From assembly GCF_036924515.1 (NCBI RefSeq), contig NZ_JAZHRR010000001.1, forward strand, positions 1,769,001 through 1,833,000: a stretch of 64,000 bases of DNA, written 5' to 3'. Below are positions 24,929 through 33,297 of this stretch, one piece after another (the stretch's first letter is position 1; each line of letters starts with the position of its first letter). The notes under the pieces are model-generated. The model searched no databases. It saw only the letters and a list, made by a program, of their open reading frames with translations, and was not told the DNA's origin. This DNA comes from Bradyrhizobium sp. AZCC 1610 (GTDB lineage Bacteria; Pseudomonadota; Alphaproteobacteria; Rhizobiales; Xanthobacteraceae). Position numbers and translations under genes: made by a program.

Positions 24929-26464
24929 CTAGATTCCCAGCTTCTGAATCTTGTGCGTCCCGCGCGCGAGCGAGACGTGCTTGGTCTCCATATAGAAGTC
25001 GAACGAGTAGTCGCCGCCGTCGCGGCCGATGCCTGAGGCCTTCATGCCGCCGAACGGCGTCGGCAGATGACGGACGTTTTCAGAGTTGAGCCAGATCATC
25101 CCGGCCTCCAGCGCATCGGCGACGCGAAGCGCGCGGCCCATGTCGCCGGTCCAGACATAGCCGGTCAGGCCATACTGCACACCATTGGCGATCTCGATCG
25201 CGTCCTTCTCGTCCTTGAACGGGATCACGGTCAGGAACGGACCGAACACTTCCTCCTGCGCCACCCGCATCTTCGAATGCGCGCCGGTGACCAGCGTCGG
25301 CTGCACGTAATGCCCGCCGCCGGGGCCGTCATGCGGCTTTCCGCCCACCGCGATGGTGGCGCCGTCATTCTTCGCGACCTCGAAATAGCTGCAGACTTTG
25401 GCGAGGTGCCGCTCATGGATCAGCGGCCCGATTTCGGTGGTGGGATCGAGCGGATGTCCCACTTTCAGCGCCTTCACCCGCGCGGTAAGCTTTTCGATGA
25501 ATTTGTCGGCGATGCCTTGCTGGACCAAAAGCCGGCTCGACGAGGTGCAGCGCTCGCCGTTCAGCGAGTAGATCATGAAGACCACCGCATCCAGCGCGCG
25601 GTCGAGATCGGCGTCGTCGAACACGATCACCGGGTTCTTGCCGCCGAGCTCGAAATGCACCCGCTTCAGGGTGGGGGCACCCTGCGCCATGATCGCGGAG
25701 CCGGTCGAGCTCTCGCCGACAAAGCCGATCGCCTTGATGGCGGGGTGCTCGGTCAGCGCCTTGCCGGCTTCCTCACCCATGCCGTGCACGGTGTTGAGCA
25801 CGCCGTCGGGCAGACCTGCCTGCTTCGCGAGTTTGGCCAAAAGGTCTGCCGTTACCGGCGACCATTCCGCGGGCTTGTGCACCACCGTGCAGCCCGCGGC
25901 GAGCGCCGGCGCGATCTTCCAGGTCGACAGCATGAACGGCGTGTTCCACGGCGTGATCACGCCGACCGGACCGATCGGCACCCGGGTCGAGATGTTCCAG
26001 TGTTCCTCGCTCGGCGTGTTGAGGCCGTCGCGGGCTTCGGCGCATCTGTCAGCAAAGAAGCGGAAGTTCTCCGCCGCCCGGATCGCGGCCTTGGCCATGA
26101 AGCGGTGCGCTTGCCCGGTGTCGATGCATTCCAGCACCGCGATATCGTCGGCGTGGTCCTCGATCGCGTCGGCGACGCGATGCAGCAATTTCTTCCGCGC
26201 TGCCGCCGGCATGTCGCGCCAGGATTTGAACGCGAGCGCAGCTGCGCTCGCCGCTCGGTCGATGTCTTCGGCATTGCCGCGCGCCACCGACACCAGCACC
26301 GCGCCATCCACCGGGGATTTCGTCTCGAACGTCTGGCCCGAAGTCGACGGCACCGTCTCGCCGCCGATCATGTGGCCGATGCCCTCACTCTTTAACTTGG
26401 CGAGCAGGGGAGCTGCGCGGTCACGGTTGACCTGAAACCGGTCCTTCGGTGTCGCCTTATCCAT
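24929..26464 (-). CDS. hpaE: 5-carboxymethyl-2-hydroxymuconate semialdehyde dehydrogenase
   Basis: A 511-residue NAD(P)-dependent aldehyde dehydrogenase of normal length. VGVITPWNTPFMLSTWKIAP and KPAEWSPVTADLLAKL form the cofactor site, FELGGKNPVIVFDDAD has the catalytic Glu, and NGERCTSSSRLLVQ has the nucleophilic Cys. In the hpa operon it oxidises the ring-cleavage semialdehyde made by HpaD. GGAG precedes the ATG, and the gene overlaps the end of hpaF by 8 bases, which points to coupled translation. Confidence 0.93.
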   Translation of the reverse strand: MDKATPKDRFQVNRDRAAPLLAKLKSEGIGHMIGGETVPSTSGQTFETKSPVDGAVLVSVARGNAEDIDRAASAAALAFKSWRDMPAAARKKLLHRVADAIEDHADDIAVLECIDTGQAHRFMAKAAIRAAENFRFFADRCAEARDGLNTPSEEHWNISTRVPIGPVGVITPWNTPFMLSTWKIAPALAAGCTVVHKPAEWSPVTADLLAKLAKQAGLPDGVLNTVHGMGEEAGKALTEHPAIKAIGFVGESSTGSAIMAQGAPTLKRVHFELGGKNPVIVFDDADLDRALDAVVFMIYSLNGERCTSSSRLLVQQGIADKFIEKLTARVKALKVGHPLDPTTEIGPLIHERHLAKVCSYFEVAKNDGATIAVGGKPHDGPGGGHYVQPTLVTGAHSKMRVAQEEVFGPFLTVIPFKDEKDAIEIANGVQYGLTGYVWTGDMGRALRVADALEAGMIWLNSENVRHLPTPFGGMKASGIGRDGGDYSFDFYMETKHVSLARGTHKIQKLGI

Positions 26465-26855
26465 TGATAGTCTCCACTTTCAGAGCCTCGTGGATGTTGT
26501 TGCGTTTCCAGCTGGTTTCCTTGTCGTTGATCTGCATGTCGAACGACAGCGCGAACTTCTGGTTCGCAAACACGGGATCAAGGTAGGCCGACAAGACCTT
26601 GAAAATATGTTCGCCCGCCTTCTGACGCGTAGCGAGGTTGCGGCCCTCGCCGAGCCGCAGCACCATGTCGAGGAAGCCGTAGTTCTGGCGGGCGTCGGCA
26701 ATCGCATAATGTTCGCATTTGAGTGCGCGGACCCGAATGCCCCCGAGCGGGAAGATTCCGGTCTCGACCGCAGCTTTCCGAACCAGTTCCACCACCGCGG
26801 CCATGTCGACGCGGGCGTCGAGATTGGCTGAATATTCAATCGTGAAATGCGGCAT
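26457..26855 (-). CDS. hpaF: 5-carboxymethyl-2-hydroxymuconate delta-isomerase
   Basis: A 132-residue tautomerase-superfamily protein starting MPHFTIEYSANLD. After removal of Met the N-terminal Pro is the catalytic base of this family. GIFPLGGIRVRALKCEHYAI and NYGFLDMVLRLGEGR match CHMI proteins. It isomerises 5-carboxymethyl-2-hydroxymuconate in homoprotocatechuate degradation. It lies between hpaH (29 bases before) and hpaE (8-base overlap). Confidence 0.93.
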   Translation of the reverse strand: MPHFTIEYSANLDARVDMAAVVELVRKAAVETGIFPLGGIRVRALKCEHYAIADARQNYGFLDMVLRLGEGRNLATRQKAGEHIFKVLSAYLDPVFANQKFALSFDMQINDKETSWKRNNIHEALKVETING

Positions 26856-26884
26856 GTTGCGATGACTCCAACTCTCTTAACGCG

Positions 26885-27691
26885 TCAGGCGAAGTAGCAA
26901 CTCACGGAACCGTAAGGTCCATAGTCGGCCTGGATCGTGTCGCCCTTGCGGGTCTCGATCGGGCGGATGAACGAGCCCGCCAGCACCACCTGCCCGGCTT
27001 CCAGCGCCAGCCCGTTCGGCGCGATCTTGTTGGCAAGCCAGGCCACCGAGGTGGCTGGGTGATTAAGAACGCCGGCCGCCAGCCCGGTTTCCTCGAGCTG
27101 GCCATTGCGGAAGCAGAGCGCGCCGATCCAGCGCAAATCGGCGTCCATCGGCCGGATCGGTCGGCCGCCAAGCACGATGCCGGCATTCGCGGCATTGTCG
27201 GCGACGGTGTCAAAAATCTTCCGGGTGGATTTGGTCTGCGGATCGACACGTTCAACTCGCGTATCGAGAATCTCCAGCGCCGGCACAACGAAGTCGGTGG
27301 CGTTGAGCACGTCGAACATCGTGCAGTCCGGCCCCGAGAGCCGCGACTTCATCACGAAGGCGAGTTCGGCCTCGACGCGGGTGGCGATGAAGCGATCGGA
27401 CGGGACGAGCCCGCCATCGGCAAAGAACATGTCGTCGAGCAGGATGCCGGAGTCAGGCTCATCGATATTGAGCGCGCTCTGCATCGCCTTCGACGTCAGG
27501 CCGATCTTGTGGCCCTTCACGACGTGCCCTCGGGCGACCTTCATCTCGACCCACGCCTTCTGAATTGCGTAGGCATCCTCGATTGTTATGCCGGAATGTT
27601 CGAGCGAAAGCTGGCGGATCTGCGTACGGGTCTTTTCGGCGTGATCGAGCCGCTCGGCGGCGCTTCGGATATCGTCTTTGGAAAGGGCCAT
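26885..27691 (-). CDS. hpaH: 2-oxo-hept-4-ene-1,7-dioate hydratase
   Basis: A 268-residue hydratase of the 2-keto-4-pentenoate hydratase family. VKGHKIGLTSKAMQSALNID (about 59-78), ILLDDMFFADGG, RVEAELAFVMKSRL and VLNHPATSVAWLANKI are family blocks; the Glu pair in VEAELAF is expected to bind the metal. It hydrates 2-oxo-hept-4-ene-1,7-dioate before the final aldol cleavage. It is the first gene of the operon, and its start faces hpaR across about 145 bp that hold a palindromic operator candidate. Confidence 0.92.
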   Translation of the reverse strand: MALSKDDIRSAAERLDHAEKTRTQIRQLSLEHSGITIEDAYAIQKAWVEMKVARGHVVKGHKIGLTSKAMQSALNIDEPDSGILLDDMFFADGGLVPSDRFIATRVEAELAFVMKSRLSGPDCTMFDVLNATDFVVPALEILDTRVERVDPQTKSTRKIFDTVADNAANAGIVLGGRPIRPMDADLRWIGALCFRNGQLEETGLAAGVLNHPATSVAWLANKIAPNGLALEAGQVVLAGSFIRPIETRKGDTIQADYGPYGSVSCYFA

Positions 27692-27734
27692 GGGTCGTCC
27701 GGCTGCTCAGCAAAAAGCGGGTGCTGAAATTTGT

Positions 27735-27746
27735 TTAACATGTTAA
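27735..27746. promoter_or_regulatory. Perfect 12-bp palindrome, candidate HpaR operator
   Basis: TTAACATGTTAA lies 43 bases upstream of the hpaH start codon and about 90 upstream of the chosen hpaR start. MarR-family proteins bind AT-rich palindromes of this kind, and HpaR represses the homoprotocatechuate operon in E. coli. The site is well placed to block the hpaH promoter. The assignment is by position and symmetry only. Confidence 0.55.
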
Positions 27747-27836
27747 GTTATCCGCCGCAAACTGATTTGGTGCTTGTTGCGCCGCAAAACTTTATCCTTC
27801 GCGGAATCCATGATTCCTGATGGCGGACCACTGACG

Positions 27837-28373
27837 ATGGCAGGCAAGAAATCGCCGAACGGACCGCGTTCGGACCCGGAGGGAACGACTGAGGCCCGCC
27901 GCGCGCCGATGCGCGAATTCTCCCGTTCGCTGCCGATGTCGCTGCTGCGCGCTCGCGAAGCCGTCATGCGGCAGTTCCGTCCGTCCTTGCGCAACCACGG
28001 GCTGACCGAGCAGCAATGGCGGATCCTGCGCGCGCTGACGGCGGTGGATACCATCGAGGTCACCGAGCTGGCCCGCGTTGCCTTCCTGCTGGGTCCGAGC
28101 CTGTCGCGAATCCTGCGCGATCTCGAAGCACGCGATCTGATCGAGCGGCGGACCGCCAAGGCCGATCTGCGCCGCGGCGAGGTGTCGATCTCGTCCAAGG
28201 GGTTGAAGCTGATCGAGGTCGTCGCGCCGACCTCGGAAGCCATCTACGCCGAAATCACCGGCCGCTTCGGCGCCCGCAAGCTCGCTGAACTGCAGGACAT
28301 GCTGGGCGAACTGGAGCGCAGCCTTGCGGAGATGGAAGTGGCTGACGAGGCAGACGCCGAGGCTGATGAGTAA
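27837..28373 (+). CDS. hpaR: Homoprotocatechuate operon regulator HpaR (MarR family)
   Basis: A 178-residue winged-helix repressor. LPMSLLRAREAVMRQFRPSL and HGLTEQQWRILRAL closely match E. coli HpaR. The recognition region is VAFLLGPSLSRILRDLEARD, and the wing contains RRTAKADLRRGEV. It should repress hpaHFEDG and lift on binding homoprotocatechuate or a related ring compound. The N-terminus is about 25 residues longer than in E. coli, and the C-terminus ends in an acidic tail (ADEADAEADE). In-frame starts at 27774 (TTG) and 27810 (ATG) also exist; 27837 is chosen for MAGKKSPNG, without a strong ribosome site. Confidence 0.9.
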   Translation: MAGKKSPNGPRSDPEGTTEARRAPMREFSRSLPMSLLRAREAVMRQFRPSLRNHGLTEQQWRILRALTAVDTIEVTELARVAFLLGPSLSRILRDLEARDLIERRTAKADLRRGEVSISSKGLKLIEVVAPTSEAIYAEITGRFGARKLAELQDMLGELERSLAEMEVADEADAEADE

Positions 28374-28394
28374 TCACAAATTTGCATGATGCTA

Positions 28395-28436
28395 CGGGCC
28401 CGATGCATAGCGGCCCGGCAAATGATTGCGATCATT
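28395..28436. terminator. Hairpins after hpaR
   Basis: CGGGCC (28395-28400) can pair with GGCCCG (28412-28417) over an 11-base loop, followed by AAATGATT rather than a T-run. Immediately after lies AATGATTGCGATCATT (28421-28436), a 6-bp inverted repeat with a 4-base centre. The first could end hpaR transcription. The second could be an operator for the dehydrogenase gene 150 bp downstream. Both functions are guesses from position. Confidence 0.4.
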
Positions 28437-28586
28437 TGGCTAACGCGACTGTGGCGGTAGACACGCGCGGGATTTTTCGCTCAAAGTGCCGGCCAAGCCG
28501 GTCATGAAAACCGGTGCGGGAGTCTTTGGGTTCGCCGCTGAAAAACGCAGGCTTCCCCATGCAAGGACAGGGCTGAAAATCCGGAT

Positions 28587-29672
28587 ATGGTCACCATACA
28601 AGTCAACAACCTGATCGATTTTGTCGCCGAGGTTTTTTCGCATTCGGAATCCTCGCCCGAGGAAGCCAGGCGTATCGCCACCTACCTGACGACAGCCAAT
28701 CTCACCGGCCATGATAGCCACGGCGTGATCCGGGTGCCGGTCTATATCCGCTGGAAGAAGACAGGCAATGTCGTTCCCAACCAGACCCCTGAGATTGTCG
28801 TCGATACGCCGTCGCTCGCCGTGGTCGATGGCAAGTTCGGCTATGGCCAGACCGTGACGCCGTTCGCGGTGCGGACCGGCATAGAGAAGTGCAAGAAGGC
28901 AGGCCTTGCCGCGATCGCGCTGCGCAACGCCGGCCACATCGGCCGTGTTGGCGACTGGGCGGAAATGGCCGCCGCCGAGGGGCTGGTCTCGGTCCACTTC
29001 GTCAACGCCGCGGGCTCGCTCCTCGTCGCGCCTTACGGTGGCGTCCAGAAGCGGCTATCGACCGCGCCTTACTGCGTCGGCATTCCACGCCAGGGGCAGG
29101 ATCCGATCGTGCTCGATTTCGCGACTTCCATCGTCGCCGAAGGCAAGGTGCTGGTGGCGAGCCGCGGCGGCAAGAAACTGCCGACCGGTGCACTCGTTGA
29201 CGCCGACGGCACGCTGAGCGACGAGCCGTCTGTGCTCTACGGTCCCTACACGCCGGATGGGCCGCGCGACCATACCAAGGGGACAGGCGCGATCCGCGCG
29301 TTCGGCGAGCACAAGGGCTCGGGGCTCGCCTTCATCTGCGAATTGCTCGGCGGCGCGCTCACCGGCACCGGCGCGACGTCAGGCGGCCGGCAGTTCGCCA
29401 ATGGCATGCTCGCCTTCTATGTCGATCCCAAGGTGATCGACACCAGCAATTACTTCGACGAGGAAATCTCGCGCTACACCGACTTCATCCGGGAGACCAA
29501 GCCGATTGCCGGCGTCGAGTCCGTGCTGGTCCCCGGAGACCCCGAACGCAAGATGCGCGCCGAGCGCACCAGGAACGGCGTACCGCTGCCCGACGATACC
29601 TGGGCCGCGATCGTCAACACCGCCCGCGAGGTCGGCGTCAGCGAGGCGGCTATTCAACACGCGACCGGCTAA
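28587..29672 (+). CDS. Malate/L-lactate/ureidoglycolate dehydrogenase (Ldh2) family protein
   Basis: A 361-residue NAD(P)-dependent 2-hydroxyacid dehydrogenase of the Ldh2 fold. TTANLTGHDSHGVIRVPVYI (about 35-54) contains the conserved DSHGV, IALRNAGHIGRVGDWAEMAA binds the cofactor, and GEHKGSGLAFICELLGGALT is the GxHKGxGL block. It starts a co-directional set with an HpcH/HpaI aldolase and a UxaA dehydratase, which suggests oxidation of a hydroxy or sugar acid. It is unrelated to classical lactate dehydrogenases. The substrate is unknown. Confidence 0.88.
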   Translation: MVTIQVNNLIDFVAEVFSHSESSPEEARRIATYLTTANLTGHDSHGVIRVPVYIRWKKTGNVVPNQTPEIVVDTPSLAVVDGKFGYGQTVTPFAVRTGIEKCKKAGLAAIALRNAGHIGRVGDWAEMAAAEGLVSVHFVNAAGSLLVAPYGGVQKRLSTAPYCVGIPRQGQDPIVLDFATSIVAEGKVLVASRGGKKLPTGALVDADGTLSDEPSVLYGPYTPDGPRDHTKGTGAIRAFGEHKGSGLAFICELLGGALTGTGATSGGRQFANGMLAFYVDPKVIDTSNYFDEEISRYTDFIRETKPIAGVESVLVPGDPERKMRAERTRNGVPLPDDTWAAIVNTAREVGVSEAAIQHATG

Positions 29673-29723
29673 TCCACTCCGCGAACTCCAACAATCGTAA
29701 CGATCACAAAGGGAAAGCGATCA

Positions 29724-30503
29724 ATGGCTACCAATAATGTCAAGAAAGTATGGGCCTCGGGCAAGGCCGTGGTGAACGCATGGCTCGCGATCCCGTCCGG
29801 CTTCTCGGCCGAAGTGATCGCGCAATGCGGTTTCGACAGCGTCACCGTCGACATGCAGCACGGCGTGCAGGATTACCTTTCGATGGTGCAATGCTTTCAG
29901 GCGATGAACGGCCACCCGGTGACGCCGATGGTCCGCGTGCCCTGGAACGAGCCCGGCATCATCGGCAAGGTTCTCGATGGCGGCGCCTATGGCGTAATCT
30001 GCCCGATGATCAACACTCCACAGGAAGCCAGGAACCTCGTCCAGTATGCAAAATACCCGCCGAAGGGCACGCGCTCGAACGGCCCGATCCGCTCCGGCAT
30101 GTACGGCTCCGCCGGTACCTACCAGCAGACGGCCAATGACGAGATCGTCCTGCTGCCGATGATGGAGACCAGGACGGCGGTCGAGAACATGGAATCGATC
30201 CTCGACGTCGAAGGCATCGACGGCGTCTATATCGGCCCGTCCGACCTCGGCTTCTCCTACGGCCTGGTGCCGAAGCTCGACCGCGACGAGCCGGAAATCC
30301 TCAAGATCTACGAGAAGATCGTCAAGGAATGCGGCAGGCGCGGCCTCAATCCCGGCATCCACTGCTCCGGCGCCGAGGGCGCGGTGCGCGCGATCAACAT
30401 GGGCTTCAAGCTTGTGACGCTGTCAAACGAGAGCGGGTTGATGATGACCTACGCCAAGATGCAGGTGAATCAGACCCGCAAGGACTCGGGCGGCAAGGCG
30501 TAA
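29724..30503 (+). CDS. HpcH/HpaI-family aldolase
   Basis: A 259-residue class II pyruvate-type aldolase. VTVDMQHGVQDYLSMVQ holds the catalytic His, PMVRVPWNEPGIIGKVLDGG and GVICPMINTPQEARNLV line the barrel, and the metal acids are the Glu of MMETRTAVENM and the Asp of YIGPSDLGF. In the homoprotocatechuate route the last step, cleavage to pyruvate and succinic semialdehyde, needs such an enzyme, and the minus-strand hpa operon lacks one. This gene is the obvious candidate. Its position between Ldh2 and UxaA genes equally supports cleavage of a 2-keto-3-deoxy sugar acid. Confidence 0.88.
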   Translation: MATNNVKKVWASGKAVVNAWLAIPSGFSAEVIAQCGFDSVTVDMQHGVQDYLSMVQCFQAMNGHPVTPMVRVPWNEPGIIGKVLDGGAYGVICPMINTPQEARNLVQYAKYPPKGTRSNGPIRSGMYGSAGTYQQTANDEIVLLPMMETRTAVENMESILDVEGIDGVYIGPSDLGFSYGLVPKLDRDEPEILKIYEKIVKECGRRGLNPGIHCSGAEGAVRAINMGFKLVTLSNESGLMMTYAKMQVNQTRKDSGGKA

Positions 30504-30509
30504 ACGCCT

Positions 30510-30638
30510 CGTGTCCCGGACGCGGTGCACCGCTTCTTAGCGGTGCACCGCAGAGCCGGGACCCATAGATGCGAGCGGTATGCGTGGGCCCCGGAACAGC
30601 AGCGCACCGCTTGCGCGCTGCGCTGCATCCGGGGCACG
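30510..30638. repeat. R2 interspersed palindromic repeat, copy d
   Basis: 129 bp from CGTGTCCCGGACGC to GCATCCGGGGCACG, in the orientation of copy c. The internal hairpin GCGGTGCACCGC...GCGGTGCACCGC is nearly perfect. It begins 6 bases after the aldolase stop and ends 29 bases before the UxaA start, so it lies within a likely operon. Confidence 0.85.
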
Positions 30639-30667
30639 GTACCTCGCAGCCTGACAGGAGACACCCC

Positions 30668-32191
30668 ATGACCCCGGCACCCGTGATCCGCCTGCATCCC
30701 GACGACGGCGTGCTGATCGCGCGCGCGAGCCTGCCGCCCGGCATGGTGGTGGCCGAAGGGGTCACCACGGTCGAGCGCATCCCGGCGGGCCACAAGGTTG
30801 CGATCAAGCCGATTGCGGTGGGCGAAGCGGTACGCCGCTACGGCCAGATCATCGGTTTCGCCACCGCGCCGATCGCGCCGGGCCAGCATGTTCACACCCA
30901 GAACTGCGGCATGGGCGATTTCGCCAAGGACTATGCCTATGGCGTCGACGTCAAGCCGGTGCCGAATTTCGATCTGCCGGCGACCTTCGAGGGCATCCGC
31001 CGCGCCGACGGCCGGGTCGCGACGCGCAACTATATCGGTATCCTCACCTCGGTGAATTGCAGCGCCCATGTCGCCGGCATCGTCGCCGACATGTTCAAGA
31101 AGAACCCGTTCACCGGCGACAATCCGCTGGCCGATTTCCCAAATGTCGACGGTGTGGTGGCGCTGACCCACAAGACCGGCTGCGGCATGACGCAGGACGA
31201 GCCGCTGGCGCTGCTGCGCCGGACGCTCGGCGGCTATGCGCGGCATGTGAATTTTTCCGCCGTCGTCGTGCTGGGCCTCGGCTGCGAGGTCAACCAGATT
31301 GGCGGCCTGATGCAGGAGCAGAAGCTTGCCGGCCGCCTGCGCGCGATGGACATCCAGGAAGTCGGCGGCACCCGCAAGACGGTGGAGGCCGGGATAGCCT
31401 TCGTGAAGGAGGCGTTGACCGACGCCAATAAAGTAAAGCGTGAGCCGGTGCCGGCCAGCGAATTGACCGTGGCGCTGCAATGCGGTGGCTCCGACGGTTA
31501 TTCCGGCGTATCCGCGAACCCGGCGCTCGGCGCGGCGAGCGATCTCCTGGTTGCTCACGGCGGCACCGTGATCCTCTCGGAGACGCCGGAAACCTATGGC
31601 GCGGAGCATCTGCTGACCCGGCGCGCGGTCAGCCGCGAGGTCGGCGAAAAGCTCGTCGGCCTGATGCGCTGGTGGGAGGAGTACACCAGGCGCGAAGGCG
31701 CCGAGATGAACGCCAATCCGAGCCCCGGCAACAAGGCCGGCGGCCTCACCACGATCCTGGAAAAATCATTGGGCGCGATGGCCAAGGCCGGCAGCACCAA
31801 TCTGGTCGACGTGCTCAATTACGCCGAGCCCATCACCAAGAAGGGTTTTGTCTTCATGGACACGCCCGGCTACGACCCGGTCGCGGCCACGGGCCAAGTG
31901 GCTGGCGGCGCCAACATGGTCTGCTTCACCACGGGACGTGGCAGCGTATTCGGCTGCAAGCCTGCGCCCTCGATCAAGCTCGCGACCAACACGCCGATGT
32001 ACAAGCGGATGGAAGACGACATGGACGTCAATTGCGGCACCATCCTCGACGGCGAGGAAACCGTGCAGCAATGCGGCCAGCGCATTTTCGAGCTGATGCT
32101 GAAAACGGCATCCGGCCAGCTGACCAAGAGCGAAAGCTTTGACTTCGGCGGCGCCGAGTTCGCGCCGTGGGTGTTAGGGGCGACGATGTGA
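30668..32191 (+). CDS. UxaA-family (altronate/galactarate-type) dehydratase
   Basis: A 507-residue dehydratase. The N-terminal SAF-type domain covers about 1-95 (IPAGHKVAIKPIAVGEAV, HVHTQNCGMGDF). The large UxaA domain has TRNYIGILTSVNCSAHVAGI, ALTHKTGCGMTQDEPL, VVLGLGCEVNQIGGLMQE and FTTGRGSVFGCKPAPSIKLA. The conserved Cys residues in NCS, TGCG and GLGCE fit an Fe-dependent active site. It should remove water from a sugar acid such as altronate or galactarate. CAGGAG precedes the ATG at 30668. Together with the aldolase and Ldh2 enzyme it could complete a hydroxy-acid to pyruvate route. Confidence 0.9.
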   Translation: MTPAPVIRLHPDDGVLIARASLPPGMVVAEGVTTVERIPAGHKVAIKPIAVGEAVRRYGQIIGFATAPIAPGQHVHTQNCGMGDFAKDYAYGVDVKPVPNFDLPATFEGIRRADGRVATRNYIGILTSVNCSAHVAGIVADMFKKNPFTGDNPLADFPNVDGVVALTHKTGCGMTQDEPLALLRRTLGGYARHVNFSAVVVLGLGCEVNQIGGLMQEQKLAGRLRAMDIQEVGGTRKTVEAGIAFVKEALTDANKVKREPVPASELTVALQCGGSDGYSGVSANPALGAASDLLVAHGGTVILSETPETYGAEHLLTRRAVSREVGEKLVGLMRWWEEYTRREGAEMNANPSPGNKAGGLTTILEKSLGAMAKAGSTNLVDVLNYAEPITKKGFVFMDTPGYDPVAATGQVAGGANMVCFTTGRGSVFGCKPAPSIKLATNTPMYKRMEDDMDVNCGTILDGEETVQQCGQRIFELMLKTASGQLTKSESFDFGGAEFAPWVLGATM

Positions 32192-32198
32192 TCGCGCT

Positions 32199-33125
32199 TT
32201 ACAGCGGGATCCCGAGCGCCCGGAAATAGTTCGATGGTATGTGGTCGCGTACCATACGCGGCAGCAACACCGCGAGCCGGTCGAGCGGCCGCGGGCCGAT
32301 GCGGCGAAGGAAGCGAACCGCCGCGAACGCCCTGAAATCGGCAAGCCCGTCCTGAACTATGCTTTCGATAAAGGCCGGTTTGTTATCCTGGGCGGGGGTG
32401 ATCTGCGCGCCCTCGAAACTTCCGTCGCTTGGACATTGGATGGATTGGCCGACATGGCGAAAGTTGCTGGTCGGCGGCACGGTTGCGACGATATCGCCTC
32501 CATGAACAAGGCGAAATGTGCGATCGCCCAGGTTGGGCGTGTAAGCATTGAAGAAGGTCACGCCGCCGACGCGCGGGCCGCCAAATGTATGGACGGCCAT
32601 CGCTTGACCCCGAGGCCCGAGTTCGCGCACGGCGCGTTCTGCAGCAATGAGCGCCAGCGCGCCGCCAAGGCTGTGTCCAGTGAAAAACAGATGTTGCTCG
32701 GCGGAGGGACGGTTCTCGATGAGCGGCTTGATGACCGGCCAGACCGTGTCGACAGCCCGCTCGAAACCGCTGTGCAGATCGGAAGTGGAAAGTGCCGGGG
32801 TGAAGTTGGTGATCCAGTCTTCGATTTTGAGCGGGTCGGTACCGGAGAAGGTAACGATTGTCGCGCCGCGTCCGCCCGCAACGACAACGCAGGCGCTATG
32901 AGGCGGCAGGCCCGTAATGGGATCGTTGCTCACGAATGCGCGCATGTTCATGGTCCAGGAGCCGAGGATGTCCTTGATCTTGTCCTGGTGCGCAGTCTCG
33001 TAGGCGAGCTGCGACAGCCACATCATCGCGCGCGCATTGTCGAGGCCGAATTGAGAAGTTGTCTTGAAGCGGTTCAGGGCGTCCGCGGGATATGCGCCTC
33101 GGGCCAGCTCTACCAGGAAACTCAT
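32199..33125 (-). CDS. Class 3 lipase-like alpha/beta hydrolase
   Basis: A 308-residue hydrolase of the fungal-type lipase (class 3) family. The oxyanion region is TIVTFSGTDPLKIEDWITNF (about 90-109). The nucleophile is S152 in FFTGHSLGGALALIAAERAV. GGPRVGG, the Asp in LVHGGDIVATVPP and the His in NFRHVGQ fit the rest of the triad. No signal peptide is obvious, so it may act inside the cell. It is convergent with the dehydratase gene (7 bases apart) and divergent from the transglutaminase gene. The substrate is unknown. Confidence 0.87.
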   Translation of the reverse strand: MSFLVELARGAYPADALNRFKTTSQFGLDNARAMMWLSQLAYETAHQDKIKDILGSWTMNMRAFVSNDPITGLPPHSACVVVAGGRGATIVTFSGTDPLKIEDWITNFTPALSTSDLHSGFERAVDTVWPVIKPLIENRPSAEQHLFFTGHSLGGALALIAAERAVRELGPRGQAMAVHTFGGPRVGGVTFFNAYTPNLGDRTFRLVHGGDIVATVPPTSNFRHVGQSIQCPSDGSFEGAQITPAQDNKPAFIESIVQDGLADFRAFAAVRFLRRIGPRPLDRLAVLLPRMVRDHIPSNYFRALGIPL

Positions 33126-33297
33126 CGACGACTCCCAGCGACCGCATCGATATCTTCAAATCAACCATAGGTCGACGGCTCCGGCAAGCAATCCGCCACA
33201 AATCGCCCTTTGGCTGGGCAATCGCTGCCCGTTGTTAGTGCTTGATCCTACCCGGAAGCAGTGTTCTGCTTAAAAAAGCCGCTGGAGTTTCCGGTCC

